This document shows, piece after piece, positions 41,037 through 52,210 of a stretch of DNA of 64,000 bases (position 1 is the first letter of the stretch; each line of letters begins with the position of its first letter). The translations under genes and the position numbers were made by a program. Location: the NCBI RefSeq assembly GCF_001514285.1, contig NZ_KQ949026.1, positions 559,835-623,834 of the forward strand, in the 5' to 3' direction. The notes beneath the pieces are model-generated. The model worked only from the letters and a program-made list of their open reading frames with translations, searched no databases and was not told the origin of the DNA. This DNA comes from Streptomyces sp. DSM 15324. Lineage in GTDB: Bacteria > Actinomycetota > Actinomycetes > Streptomycetales > Streptomycetaceae.

Positions 41037-41663
41037 TCAGGCCGTGAACGGGCGGGCCGGCCAGGGCGCGTCCGCGGGGCGGAGCGCGTCGAGGCCGTCC
41101 CCGGCGCGCGCGGCCGCGAAGGACAGCACGCCCACCACGAGACAGTTGTTGTGCACGTCGCCCGCGAGCACCGCCCGGACGAGCTCGTCGACCGGCACGC
41201 GCGCGTGCTCCATGTCCGCCTCCTCGTCCTCCACCTCGAAACGCCGCCCGTCCGCCTCGGACAGCCCCCGGGCGAGGAAGATCCGTACGGACTCGTCACA
41301 GCCGCCGGGAGTCGTGTACACGTCCGTCAGCACCCGCCAGTCCTCGGCCTTGACGTGCGCCTCCTCGTACAGCTCGCGCTGCGCCGCGTGCAGCGGGTTC
41401 TCGCCGGGCACGTCGAGCAGGCCGGCCGGGATCTCCCAGAGCTTGTGCCGCACGGGGTGGCGGTACTGCTTGATCAGCAGCACCCGGTCCTCGTCGTCGA
41501 GGGCGAGGACGGCCACGGAACCCGGGTGGACCTGGTAGTCGCGGCGGACGACACCGCCGCCCGGCATGACCACCTCGTCCGTGCGGACGGAGGTCTTGTT
41601 GCCCACGAAGGGGGTCTCCGTCGAGCGGATCTCCCACCCCTCGGGGGTGTCCTTGATCGTCAT
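41037..41663 (-). CDS. NUDIX hydrolase, ADP-ribose pyrophosphatase type
   Basis: A 208-residue Nudix enzyme, probably hydrolysing ADP-ribose to AMP and ribose-5-phosphate. The segment KLWEIPAGLLDVPGENPLHAAQRELYEEAHVKAEDW (about 86-120) is the ADPRase-type Nudix box with PAGL-D-GE; the terminal Gly of the box is His, as often in actinobacterial members. YTTPGGCDESVRIFLARGL follows. AAGGAG lies 8 bases before the ATG. It is downstream of pyrG, but a strong hairpin separates them. It may help recycle ADP-ribose alongside the nrtR locus. Confidence 0.9.
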   Translation of the reverse strand: MTIKDTPEGWEIRSTETPFVGNKTSVRTDEVVMPGGGVVRRDYQVHPGSVAVLALDDEDRVLLIKQYRHPVRHKLWEIPAGLLDVPGENPLHAAQRELYEEAHVKAEDWRVLTDVYTTPGGCDESVRIFLARGLSEADGRRFEVEDEEADMEHARVPVDELVRAVLAGDVHNNCLVVGVLSFAAARAGDGLDALRPADAPWPARPFTA

Positions 41664-41696
41664 GCCCTGTACTCCTTCGACGTGCACGAACGAAAA

Positions 41697-41730
41697 CCGG
41701 GGTGCTCCCCGTTGAAGGGAAGCACCCCGG
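41697..41730 (-). terminator. Terminator after pyrG
   Basis: CCGGGGTGCT and AGCACCCCGG form a 10-bp stem extendable by CCC/GGG with one mismatch. It lies 21 bases past the pyrG stop and before the ribosome-binding site of the NUDIX gene. Confidence 0.8.
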
Positions 41731-41750
41731 CCACCGTACAAGCTGGTGTG

Positions 41751-43400
<1,650 letters not shown>

Positions 43401-43894
43401 GGCCAAGAGGGGGCTCCCGTGGTCGCGGTCTGGGGTCGCTGCGGTTCGGGGGTTTCGAGCCCACCGGTCCACGGGCTACCAGGGTATCAGCGCCTCGGCG
43501 GGATGGCTTCCGGTCACGCTCCGGGTACGCGCCGACACCGGGCGCGCCGTTCGCGCGGGCCGGGCACACTACTTCTTACGGGCTTCACACCGGTGGCTCA
43601 CCCGTTCGGCGTACACACGTTGCCCGGAGCGACACACAGATCATCTACGTGCGTCGTATCCTGCTCGGACACTCGCTGCCGAGCCCGGCCGGCAAGACGG
43701 CACACCCCAGCCCGTGACCACCGGAACAACGAGAGCTCGTCAGTTCGTTGAGCAACAATTGGCGTTTTGCCCATACGGCGGAGCGACTGCTTTGCTTCAT
43801 CGCTCAACGACGCATTACAACGACCCCTTGACCGCAAATAAGCGACAGCCCCCGTTCGCGTGGGGGTGACGTGGCCGTTCGACTGGAGTTGCAC
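43401..43894. other. Divergent promoter region pyrG / GH15
   Basis: No gene is credible in this roughly 490-base spacer. It contains on the plus strand TTGACC (43830-43835) as a possible -35 for the GH15 gene, and AT-rich patches around 43740-43850. On the minus strand TAGTGT near 43572 may be a pyrG -10. No operator was recognised. Confidence 0.4.
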
Positions 43895-45697
43895 GTGGCC
43901 GGGCGCATCGAAGACTACGCACTCATCGGAGACATGCAGACCGCTGCCCTGGTCTGCCGTGACGGGACAGTGGACTGGCTGTGCCTGCCCCGCTTCGACT
44001 CGCACGCGATCTTCGCCGGTCTGCTCGGCACAGAGGAACACGGATTCTGGCGCCTGGGCCCGGCCCACGCCGCCGACACCCAGCCGCCCACGGCAGCCCG
44101 GCGCACCTACCGCGGCGACTCGCTGATCCTGGAGTCCGAGTGGGACACCCCGCGCGGCACGGTCCGGATCACCGACTTCATGCCCCCGCGCGACGGCGCG
44201 CCCCAGCTGATCCGTATCGTCGAGGGCGTCACGGGCCGCGTCCCGATGCGCTCCACCCTGCGGATGCGCTTCTCCTACGGCCGGGTCGTCCCGTGGGTGC
44301 ACAAGCACGAGGGCCGCACGGTCGCCGTCGCGGGCCCGGACTCGGCGTGGTTCGACACGACCGCCGAGACCTACGGAAAGTCGCTGACCACGTACGCGGA
44401 CTTCACCGTCGCCCCCGGTGACCGCATCGCGTTCACGATCTCCTGGGAGCCCTCGCACAAGCAGCCGCCGCCGCTGCCGGAGCCGGAGCAGTCGCTGGAG
44501 GCGACGGAGGAGTTCTGGCGCGAGTGGGTGGAGCACTGCACCTACCACGGCCCCTACCGCGAGGCGGTGATCCGCTCCCTGATCACCCTCAAGGCCCTCA
44601 CCTACGCCCCCACCGGCGGCATCGTGGCGGCCCCCACCACCTCCCTGCCCGAGGACATCGGCGGCGTCCGCAACTGGGACTACCGCTACACCTGGCTGCG
44701 CGACGCGGCGATCACCCTCTCCTCGCTGCTGCGCACCGGCTACCGCGAGGAGGCCCGCGCCTGGCGCGAGTGGCTGCTGCGCGCGGTCGCCGGCGACCCC
44801 GAGAACCTGCAGATCATGTACGGCATCGCGGGCGAGCGCGAGCTGGGCGAGGCCGAGCTGGACTGGCTGCCGGGCTACGAGAACTCCGCCCCGGTCCGGG
44901 TCGGCAACGGTGCGGCGCACCAGCTCCAGCTGGACGTCTACGGCGAGGTCACCGAGGCCCTGCACCTCGGCCACATGACGGGCCTCGCCCGCAACGACTA
45001 CGCCTCCCTGCTCCAGCTCAAGCTGATCCGGTACCTGGAGAAGCACTGGGACGCCCCCGACGAGGGCATCTGGGAGGTGCGCGGCCCGCGCCGCCACTTC
45101 GTGCACTCCAAGGTCATGGCCTGGGTCGCCGTGGACCGCACCATCAAGCTCATCGAGTCCGGCGACGCCGACGGCCCGCTGGAGCGGTGGCGCGAGCTGC
45201 GCGACGACATCCACCGGGACGTGTGCGAGAAGGGCTACGACAAGGAACGCAACACGTTCACCCAGTCGTACGGCTCCAAGGAGCTGGACGCGTCGCTGCT
45301 GCTGATCCCCCAGATGGGCTTCCTGCCGCCCGACGACAAGCGGGTCATCGGCACGATCGAGGCGATCCAGCGGGAGCTGTCCACCCCGGACGGCTTCATC
45401 CTGCGCTACCCCACCTCCGGCGACAACGAAGGCGTCGACGGCCTCCCCGGCGACGAGGGCGCCTTCCTCGCCTGCTCGTTCTGGATGGCCGACGACCTGG
45501 CGATGATCGGGCGCGTCGACGAGGCCCGCAAGCTCTTCGAGAAGCTGCTCTCCCTGCGCAACGACCTCGGCCTGCTCGCCGAGGAATGGGACCCCCGTCT
45601 CAAGCGCCAGGTCGGCAACTTCCCCCAGGCCTTCAGCCACGTCCCGCTGATCGACACGGCCCTGAGGCTGACGGCGTCGGGCGCCTACGGGGGCTGA
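43895..45697 (+). CDS. Glycoside hydrolase family 15 (trehalase/glucoamylase-like)
   Basis: A 600-residue cytoplasmic alpha-glucosidase-fold enzyme; no signal peptide. The N-terminal beta-sandwich begins GRIEDYALIGDMQTAALVCRDGTVDWLCLPRFDSHAIFAGLLG. The (alpha/alpha)6 barrel has GGVRNWDYRYTWLRDAAITLSSLL (about 262-286) and LLAEEWDPRLKRQVGNFPQAFSHVPLI near the C-terminus, containing the catalytic Glu pair typical of GH15. The family includes actinobacterial trehalases and glucoamylases. I use the GTG at 43895, with GGAG 7 bases upstream; the GTG at 43871 adds 8 residues. Role: trehalose or maltooligosaccharide turnover. Confidence 0.9.
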   Translation: MAGRIEDYALIGDMQTAALVCRDGTVDWLCLPRFDSHAIFAGLLGTEEHGFWRLGPAHAADTQPPTAARRTYRGDSLILESEWDTPRGTVRITDFMPPRDGAPQLIRIVEGVTGRVPMRSTLRMRFSYGRVVPWVHKHEGRTVAVAGPDSAWFDTTAETYGKSLTTYADFTVAPGDRIAFTISWEPSHKQPPPLPEPEQSLEATEEFWREWVEHCTYHGPYREAVIRSLITLKALTYAPTGGIVAAPTTSLPEDIGGVRNWDYRYTWLRDAAITLSSLLRTGYREEARAWREWLLRAVAGDPENLQIMYGIAGERELGEAELDWLPGYENSAPVRVGNGAAHQLQLDVYGEVTEALHLGHMTGLARNDYASLLQLKLIRYLEKHWDAPDEGIWEVRGPRRHFVHSKVMAWVAVDRTIKLIESGDADGPLERWRELRDDIHRDVCEKGYDKERNTFTQSYGSKELDASLLLIPQMGFLPPDDKRVIGTIEAIQRELSTPDGFILRYPTSGDNEGVDGLPGDEGAFLACSFWMADDLAMIGRVDEARKLFEKLLSLRNDLGLLAEEWDPRLKRQVGNFPQAFSHVPLIDTALRLTASGAYGG

Positions 45698-45782
45698 GGC
45701 GCAACCGCCGAACAGGAAGCCCGCGCCGTGCGCGCCTAGTCTGGGAAGGTCATACTGCCCCTGCACGGAAGGGGGGCGCCCC

Positions 45783-47165
45783 ATGGCCTCCCCGTCGAAG
45801 GCGGGCGCGGCGCTGGCCGCGCTGCGCGAAGAACTGTCGGGCGACGTGTTCGCCCCGGACGACCCGGGCTACGACGAGGCCCGCACCGTCTTCAACGCGA
45901 TGGTCGACCGTCGTCCGGCGGTGATCGCGCAGTGTGTGGACGAGGCGGACGTCGTCCGGACGGTCCGCTTCGCCCGTGATCTGGACCTGCCCGTCGCGGT
46001 GCGCGGGGGCGGGCACAGCGTGGCGGGCAGCGCCCTGGGCGACGGCGCGGTGGTGGCCGATCTGCGGCACATGCGGGCGGTCACCGTCGATCCCGAGGCC
46101 CGCACGGTGCGGATCGCGGGCGGCGCGACCATGAGCGACCTGGACCGCGCCTGCGCCCCCTTCGCCCTCGCCACGACCGGCGGGCGGGCCTCCACCACCG
46201 GTGTCGGCGGGTTCGTCCTCGGCGGCGGCTCCGGCTGGCTGGACCGCACGTTCGGCCTGGCCGTGGACAACCTGCTCGGCGTGGACCTCGTCACCGCCGA
46301 CGGCACCCGGACGCACGCCGACGCCGAGGACAACCCGGAGCTGTTCTGGGCGCTGCACGGCGGCGGCGGGAACTTCGGCGTCGCCACCGCGCTCACCCTC
46401 GGCCTGCACGACCTGCCCGACTTCTCGATCGCGCTGCTGCTGCACCGGCCCGAGTTCGGCCCCGAGGTCACCCGCACCTACCGCGAGCTGATCGCGTCCG
46501 CGCCCGACGAGGCGAGCGGCATGGTCGTCTACTTCACCGGGCCGCCGGCCGAATTCGTCCCGCCGCACCTGGTCGGCTCCCTGCTGGTCGGGACCCTGGT
46601 GACGTTCGCCGGGTCCGAGGCCGATCTGCGCAAGCTGGCCGAGCCGATGCTGGCGCTGCCCCACGAGGTGGCGATCGTCGGCGCGATGCCGTACGCCGAG
46701 GTGCAGTGCATGCTGGACGATCCGCCGGGCATGCGGAACTACTGGTCGGCGGAGTACCTGACCGGCGTACCGGACGCGTTCGTGGAGGTCTTCTGCGCCC
46801 GCGGCGAGTCCGTGCCGGTGCCGACGGGCACCATGCACGCGCTGTTCCCGCAGGGCGGCGCGATCGCCGCGGGCCCGCACGACTACCCGGTGCCGTTCCG
46901 CGACGCGCCCTGGGGCGTGCACCCCTTCGGGCTCTGGGAGGATCCGGCCGACGACGAGCGCTGCGTGGCGTGGGTACGGGACGTACGGGCCGACGCCCGG
47001 CCGTGGAGCACCGGGGACGTCTACCTCAACTTCATCGGCGACGAGGGTACCGACCGGGTCGTGGCCGGCCTCGGCGCGGAGAACGCGCGGCGGCTCGCGG
47101 ACGTCAAACGGCACTACGACCCCGACAACGTCTTCCGCTTCAACCACAACATCAAGCCCGCCTGA
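45783..47165 (+). CDS. BBE-type FAD-dependent oxidoreductase
   Basis: A 460-residue flavoprotein oxidase of the berberine-bridge/6-hydroxy-nicotine-oxidase type. The FAD_binding_4 domain has VAVRGGGHSVAGSALGDGAVVADLRHM (about 69-96), whose His would bind FAD covalently. TTGGRASTTGVGGFVLGGGSGWLDRTFGLAVDNLLGVDLVTADG follows, without the second (Cys) tether. HGGGGNFGVATALTL and a C-terminal BBE motif (RRLADVKRHYDPDNVFRFNHNIKP) complete the fold. GGAAGGGGGG precedes the ATG; a TAGTCT at 45737-45742 could be its -10. Substrate unknown, often alcohols or amines. Confidence 0.92.
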   Translation: MASPSKAGAALAALREELSGDVFAPDDPGYDEARTVFNAMVDRRPAVIAQCVDEADVVRTVRFARDLDLPVAVRGGGHSVAGSALGDGAVVADLRHMRAVTVDPEARTVRIAGGATMSDLDRACAPFALATTGGRASTTGVGGFVLGGGSGWLDRTFGLAVDNLLGVDLVTADGTRTHADAEDNPELFWALHGGGGNFGVATALTLGLHDLPDFSIALLLHRPEFGPEVTRTYRELIASAPDEASGMVVYFTGPPAEFVPPHLVGSLLVGTLVTFAGSEADLRKLAEPMLALPHEVAIVGAMPYAEVQCMLDDPPGMRNYWSAEYLTGVPDAFVEVFCARGESVPVPTGTMHALFPQGGAIAAGPHDYPVPFRDAPWGVHPFGLWEDPADDERCVAWVRDVRADARPWSTGDVYLNFIGDEGTDRVVAGLGAENARRLADVKRHYDPDNVFRFNHNIKPA

Positions 47166-47215
47166 CCGGCCTCTCGGCTGTCTGCCGGTGCGTCCGCGCA
47201 GGTAGCGTCCGCTGC

Positions 47216-48862
47216 ATGGACAGCCGTACGGAGCACCACCGACCCGACAGCCAGGACGCCGGCATCACCGTGCGCCGGGCCCTGGAACTGCCCGGCCTGC
47301 GCAGCGGGCTGCCCGAGGTCCTGGCGGGCGCGGACCGGCTGGGGCGGACCGTGCGCTGGGTGCACGCCGGCGAGGTCCCGCACATCGCCTCCCTGCTCAA
47401 GGGCGGCGAGCTGCTGCTGACCACGGGGTACGGCCTCGGCACCCGGCCGGCCGAGCAGCGGGCGTTCGTGCGCACCCTGGCCGACCGGGGCATCGCGGCC
47501 CTGGTGATCGAGCTGGGCCCGCGCTTCACCCGGCTGCCCGCGACCCTGGTGGAGACGGCGCGGGCCCACGGCCTGCCCCTGGTGCAGCTGCACCGCGAGG
47601 TGCCGTTCGTGACGGTCACGGAGGAGATCCACACCGAGATCGTCAACGGCCACTACGCCCTGCTCCAGCGCGCGGAGGAGGTGCACCGACGCTGCACCGA
47701 GGCGGTGCTGGGCGGCGGCGGGATCCCTCAGGTGCTGGGCATCCTGGCCGGTTTCGGCGGCAACCCGGTGTTCCTGGAGACGACGGACGGGCAGCTGCTG
47801 TACGCCGCCGGAGAGGGACCGGAGGGGGCGGATCCGCTCCAGGTGTGGGAGGGGCTGCGCGGCCCCCGCAAGGACGCGCCGCCGCCCGCCGGGTCGGTGC
47901 TGGTGGACGTGCCCGGGGGCGGGCCGGGGGCGGGTGCGGTCCGCGCGCGGCTCGTGCTGCTCCCCGTGCGCGGCCCGCTCGCTCCGGTGCACCGGATGGC
48001 CGCGGAGCGGGCGGCGGGCATCCTGGCCGTGGTGCTGATGCAGGCCCGTCAGGAGGAGGAGCTGGCGGCTCGCGGCCGGGGCGACTTCCTGACCGATCTC
48101 GCCGAGAGCCGGATCACCGCGGAGGACGCCCCCGCGCAGGCCCGGGTGCTGGGTTTCAAGCCCGGTGCGGGCCCGCTGCTGCCGGTGGTGATGCGGCTGG
48201 GCGACACGCTCTCCCCCGGCGGGGGCTGGGCGGTGCTGGCCCGGGCGGTCGCCGAGGAGCTGGCGTCGGTGGGCGTGCCGGTGCTGCTGGGCGTGCGGCC
48301 GGTGGAGGGCAGGGTGCCGCTGCTGGTGGGGCTGCGGTCGGAGCCGGAGCGTCCCGCGGTCGCGGACCGGGTCGCGGCGGCGCTGCGGGCCGGGGTGGAA
48401 CGGGCCGGGATGCGGCGGCCGGGCGCCCCGCCGCCGGTCGTGGTGGTCGGGGTCGCGGGCGGCTGGACGGCGGCCTCGGCGGGCCTGCGGCACGCGGCAG
48501 AGACGGCGACCGCCGCCCAGGGCCTGCCGGACCGCCCCTGGTACGACGCCCGCCGCCTCGACATCGACCTGCTGCTGTGGCGGCTGCGCGACCACCCGGA
48601 CCTGGCGGCGTTCGTGGACCGCGCGATCGGCCCGGTCCGCGAGCACGACGAACGCGCCAAGCCGCCGCTGCTGCCCACCCTGGAGACGTATCTGGCCCAC
48701 GCGGGCCGCAAGGCGGAGACCGCCCGCGAGCTGCACCTCAACCGCCAGACGCTCTACAACCGCCTCGCCCGCATCGGCGAACTGCTGGGCACCGACCTGG
48801 ACGACCCGCAGACGGTCCTGGCCCTCAGCCTGGCCCTGCGCGCCCGCCGGCATCTGCCCTGA
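47216..48862 (+). CDS. PucR-family transcriptional regulator
   Basis: A 548-residue regulator. The N-terminal PucR sensor domain has ITVRRALELPGLRSGLPEVLAGADRLGRTVRWVHAGEVPHIASLLKGGELLLTTGYGLG and TEEIHTEIVNGHYALLQRAEEVHRR. The C-terminal helix-turn-helix (PucR HTH_30) reads TLETYLAHAGRKAETARELHLNRQTLYNRLARIGELLGTDLDDPQTVLALSLALRARR. PucR proteins control purine or nitrogen-compound use. The ATG follows TAGCGT by 7 bases, with no ribosome-binding site, so a leaderless start is likely. It is 50 bases after the FAD oxidase, which may be a target. Confidence 0.9.
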   Translation: MDSRTEHHRPDSQDAGITVRRALELPGLRSGLPEVLAGADRLGRTVRWVHAGEVPHIASLLKGGELLLTTGYGLGTRPAEQRAFVRTLADRGIAALVIELGPRFTRLPATLVETARAHGLPLVQLHREVPFVTVTEEIHTEIVNGHYALLQRAEEVHRRCTEAVLGGGGIPQVLGILAGFGGNPVFLETTDGQLLYAAGEGPEGADPLQVWEGLRGPRKDAPPPAGSVLVDVPGGGPGAGAVRARLVLLPVRGPLAPVHRMAAERAAGILAVVLMQARQEEELAARGRGDFLTDLAESRITAEDAPAQARVLGFKPGAGPLLPVVMRLGDTLSPGGGWAVLARAVAEELASVGVPVLLGVRPVEGRVPLLVGLRSEPERPAVADRVAAALRAGVERAGMRRPGAPPPVVVVGVAGGWTAASAGLRHAAETATAAQGLPDRPWYDARRLDIDLLLWRLRDHPDLAAFVDRAIGPVREHDERAKPPLLPTLETYLAHAGRKAETARELHLNRQTLYNRLARIGELLGTDLDDPQTVLALSLALRARRHLP

Positions 48863-48869
48863 GGCACTG

Positions 48870-48915
48870 ATGCCCGATGCCCGGTCTCTGATGCCCGATG
48901 CCCGATGCCCGATGC
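48870..48915. repeat. ATGCCCG 7-bp tandem repeat
   Basis: ATGCCCG occurs twice at 48870-48883, then, after GTCTCTG, four times in a row (last one ends ATGCC) at 48891-48915. It lies between the PucR gene stop and the convergent glycosyltransferase stop. It is probably a slippage-prone microsatellite. Confidence 0.8.
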
Positions 48916-48934
48916 CACAGCGCACCGCGCGGGG

Positions 48935-50065
48935 TCAGAGCATCGGCACCGGCTGGGTCAGCTCGTCGTAGACGCTCAGGACCTGGGCGACGGTCTCGTC
49001 CTCGGTGGGCCAGGTGGCCGCCTGGCGGGTCCCGAGGTCCCGCAGCCGCTCGGACCGGTCCGGATCGCCGAGCAGCCGGACGACGGCCTCGGCGAAGGCC
49101 TGTGCGTCGTCGGGCGGGACGAGTACGGCGGCCTCGCCGACGAGTTCGCGGATCCCGCCGGCCCGGGCGGCGACGAGCGGCACGCGCGCGTGGAGGGCCT
49201 CCTGCGCGAGGACCGAGCGGGCCTCCTCGGCGCCCGGCAGCAGCGCGAGGTCGGCGGCCGCGAGCAGCGCGCCGGCGTCCTCCCGCCGCCCGAGCAGCCG
49301 GACCGGCAGTTCCTCGGACTCGATGCGCTGCTGCAACGCCGGACGCAGCGGGCCCTCCCCGGCGATGACGACCAGCGGCACGGGGTCCAGCCGGCACCAG
49401 GCGTGCGCGGCGTCCAGCAGCAGGTCGTAGCCCCGGTGCCTCTCCAGCGAACCGACGGCCATCAGCAGCGGGCGGCCGATCGCGCCGAGTTCGGCCCGCA
49501 CCTTGCAGTGCGGCTCCTCGTCGTCCTCGGAGCCGTCACCGGCCACGCCCGGCCCGGGCAGCGCCACGGCGGCGAGCCGGGCGTCCCTGGCGCCGGTGCG
49601 CCGGGCCCGGTCGACCAGGTCGGAGGTGGTGCCGAGGACCACGGCGGCCGCTCTCGCCACCCGCCGCTCCAGCAGCCGCAGCAGATGCGCGCGGGCTCCC
49701 TCGGCGCGGGCCCGGCCGTGCCAGGTGACGACGAGCGGGGTGGGGCGCCCGCCCAGGGCCAGGACGGCCCGGAAGGAGGCGTGCAGCCCGTGCGCGTGGA
49801 CCACGTCGGCGTCCGCGCAGGCCGCCCGCAGCGCGGCCACGGACCCCGGGTCGCTGCTGCGCGGCACGTGCACGTGTGCGGCGCCGGCGCCCGTGAAGTC
49901 GTAAAGGTGCTCGGCCTCGGACGGGGCGCACACCGTCACCCGCACGCCCCGTGCGACGAGCCCCGCGGCCAGGGAGCGCACGTGTGCGCTGCTGCCGGCG
50001 TTGCCGCCGCCCAGCACCTGCACGGTGCGCAGCGGCGACTGGCCGTGCGGTGAGTGGCTGCTCAC
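48935..50065 (-). CDS. GT4-family glycosyltransferase
   Basis: A 376-residue retaining glycosyltransferase with two Rossmann domains (GT-B). TVQVLGGGNAGSSAHVRSLAAGLVARGVRVTVCAPS is the acceptor-side start; DADVVHAHGLHASFRAVLALGG and the GRPLLMAVGSLERHRGYDLLLDAAHAW and EGPLRPALQQRI segments follow. ADLALLPGAEEARSVLAQEALHARVPLVAARAGGIRELVGEAAVLVPPDD contains the E-x7-E motif typical of GT4. A GTG at 50065 is preceded by AGGAG 9 bases upstream. It is located after recN on the same strand but 260 bases away. The donor and acceptor are unknown; cell-envelope glycan synthesis is a guess. Confidence 0.88.
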   Translation of the reverse strand: MSSHSPHGQSPLRTVQVLGGGNAGSSAHVRSLAAGLVARGVRVTVCAPSEAEHLYDFTGAGAAHVHVPRSSDPGSVAALRAACADADVVHAHGLHASFRAVLALGGRPTPLVVTWHGRARAEGARAHLLRLLERRVARAAAVVLGTTSDLVDRARRTGARDARLAAVALPGPGVAGDGSEDDEEPHCKVRAELGAIGRPLLMAVGSLERHRGYDLLLDAAHAWCRLDPVPLVVIAGEGPLRPALQQRIESEELPVRLLGRREDAGALLAAADLALLPGAEEARSVLAQEALHARVPLVAARAGGIRELVGEAAVLVPPDDAQAFAEAVVRLLGDPDRSERLRDLGTRQAATWPTEDETVAQVLSVYDELTQPVPML

Positions 50066-50328
50066 GTGGCCGGGGCTCCTGGTTCGGCGTAGGACGGTCA
50101 CGGAGGAACGGCTTCCTCCACGTACCGCGCCCAAGGATGCCAGCACGCACGGGTGTTCCGTGCCGCCCTGCCGCCTGACCACCGGCGACACGGCCGCACA
50201 AGTCACCCACACGAGCGAAGAAACTCAGGGATCCGTTCGATTACGTCCCCTGGGTCCCGCTCCCGGGTCCGAGGGGCCCAGAGGCCCAGGGCTCCGTCCC
50301 GACGAATCCGCCCCTACCGCGTCCGCCC

Positions 50329-52059
50329 CTACGCGTCCGCGCGGGCCGTCGCGAGCAGCTCCTCCGCGTGCGCCCGGGCCGTCTCGGAGTCCTCCTGCCC
50401 GGCCAGCATCCGGGACAGCTCCCGGATGCGCTCCTCGCCCTCCAGGACCTTCACCCCGGACCGGGTGACCGACCCGTCGTTGGTCTTCTCGACCAGCAGC
50501 TGCCGGTCGGCGAACGCGGCGACCTGCGGAAGGTGGGTCACCACGACCACCTGGGCGGACTTCGCGAGCTTGGCGAGCCGTCGCCCGATCTCGACCGCCG
50601 CCTTGCCGCCGACGCCCGCGTCGACCTCGTCGAAGAGGTACGTCGGCACGGGGTCGGTCCCCGCGAACACGACCTCCACGGCCAGCATCACGCGCGACAG
50701 CTCACCGCCCGAGGCACCCTTGGCGATGGGCCGGGGCGGGGCGCCCGGATGGGGGGCGAGCAGCAGCTCGACCTCGTCGGCGCCGGACGGCCCGTAGGCG
50801 ACCGTCCGTCCGCCGACCTCGACGCCCTCCGGGTCGTCGGTCTGCCGGATCGCGAACGACACGCGCGCGTGCGGCATCGCGAGCGACGCCAGCTCCGCCG
50901 TCACCGCGGCCGCGAACTTCTCGGCGGCCGCCGTCCGCGCGTCCGTGAGCGCCTGCGCCAGCCCGCCCAGTTCGGTCCGCAGCGCGTCCCGCTCCGCGGT
51001 CAGTTCGCCGATCCGCTCGTCGTCGCCGTCCAGCTCGGTCAGCCGGGCGGCGCTCTGTTCGGCCCACGCCAGCACCGCGTTCACGTCCGGCCCGTACTTG
51101 CGGGTCAGCGCGGTGAGCGCGGCGCGCCGCTCCTCGACGGCGGCGAGGCGCAGCGGGTCGGCGTCGAGGTCGTCGGCGTACCCGGCGAGCTCTCCGGCCA
51201 CATCCCCCAGCAGGATCCCGATCTCCGCGATCCGGTCGGCGAGCGCGGCGAGCCTCGGGTCGTAGGACCGCACGGCCTCCAGGGCCCGCTGGGCGCCCGC
51301 GACCAGGGTCGCGGCGTCGATGCCCTCGGGGTCCTCCGGATTGCCCGCGAGCGCGGCGTGCGCGGCCGTGGCGGCCGAGGACAGCGCCTCGGCGTGCCCG
51401 AGCCGCTCGGCCTCCTCGGCGAGCTCCACGTCCTCCCCGGCGCGCGGTTCGACGCCGGACACCTCGTCGAGGCCGAAGCGCAGCAGGTCGGCCTCCTGGG
51501 CCCGCTCACGCGCGCGGGTGACGATCTCGTCCAGTTCGACGGCGACGGCCCGCAGCCGCCGGTAGGCCTCGGTGTACTTGGCGAGCGGCACGGCGACGGC
51601 GTCCCCGGCGTACCGGTCGAGCGCCTGCCGCTGCCGGGACAGCTTCAGCAGCCCCTGCTGGTCGGTCTGCCCGTGCACGGCCACCAGCTCGTCGGCCAGC
51701 TCGGCCAGCACGCCCACCGGCACACTGCGCCCGCCGACGTGCGCCCGGGACCGCCCCTCCGCGGAAACGGTACGGCTGATCAGCAGCGCGCCGTCGTCGA
51801 GCTCGGCCCCGGCCTCCTCGGCCCGTACGACCACCGGGGCGCCCGAGGGCACAGCGATGCGCCCCTCGACCACCGCCCGCTCGGCGCCGATCCTTACGAG
51901 CGCGGCATCGGCGCGCCCGCCCAGCAGCAGCCCGAGGCTGGTGACCACCATGGTCTTGCCGGCACCCGTCTCACCGGTGACGGCGGTGAACCCGGGCGAC
52001 AGCTCGACGACCGCGTCGTCGATGACTCCGAGCGACCGTATCCGCATCTCCTCCAACAC
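50329..52059 (-). CDS. recN: DNA repair protein RecN
   Basis: SMC-like protein for double-strand-break repair; 576 residues, usual length. MRIRSLGVIDDAVVELSPGFTAVTGETGAGKTMVVTSLGLLLGGRAD contains Walker A (GETGAGKT). A long coiled-coil middle (RALEAVRSYDPRLAALADRIAEIG..., RAREQEADLLRF) and the C-terminal PTYLFDEVDAGVGGKAAVEIGRRLA Walker B/D-loop complete it. I start at the GTG at 52059 (VLEEMRIRS), with AAGG upstream; the ATG four codons later is an alternative. No GAAC-N4-GTTC box is seen upstream, so SOS control is not supported here. Confidence 0.96.
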   Translation of the reverse strand: MLEEMRIRSLGVIDDAVVELSPGFTAVTGETGAGKTMVVTSLGLLLGGRADAALVRIGAERAVVEGRIAVPSGAPVVVRAEEAGAELDDGALLISRTVSAEGRSRAHVGGRSVPVGVLAELADELVAVHGQTDQQGLLKLSRQRQALDRYAGDAVAVPLAKYTEAYRRLRAVAVELDEIVTRARERAQEADLLRFGLDEVSGVEPRAGEDVELAEEAERLGHAEALSSAATAAHAALAGNPEDPEGIDAATLVAGAQRALEAVRSYDPRLAALADRIAEIGILLGDVAGELAGYADDLDADPLRLAAVEERRAALTALTRKYGPDVNAVLAWAEQSAARLTELDGDDERIGELTAERDALRTELGGLAQALTDARTAAAEKFAAAVTAELASLAMPHARVSFAIRQTDDPEGVEVGGRTVAYGPSGADEVELLLAPHPGAPPRPIAKGASGGELSRVMLAVEVVFAGTDPVPTYLFDEVDAGVGGKAAVEIGRRLAKLAKSAQVVVVTHLPQVAAFADRQLLVEKTNDGSVTRSGVKVLEGEERIRELSRMLAGQEDSETARAHAEELLATARADA

Positions 52060-52210
52060 GGAGAAGACCTTACGAGGTCCGACCCGAAGAGTGCGAGGCA
52101 CCCTGTCACCCGGGCGGGTGGAGGTTGGTTCTTCGGGGCGCGGGGAACCGCGCGAAACCACTCAGGACGGCGCCGCGGCCGCCACCGGTCCCCCGCCCCC
52201 CTACCGACCG

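Noticed and set aside
43598..45784. Long minus-strand ORF over the GH15 gene
   Set aside because: Antisense shadow; the plus strand has a full GH15 enzyme with conserved motifs.
50329..52161. LexA box before recN
   Set aside because: No GAAC-N4-GTTC dyad in the 150-base spacer.
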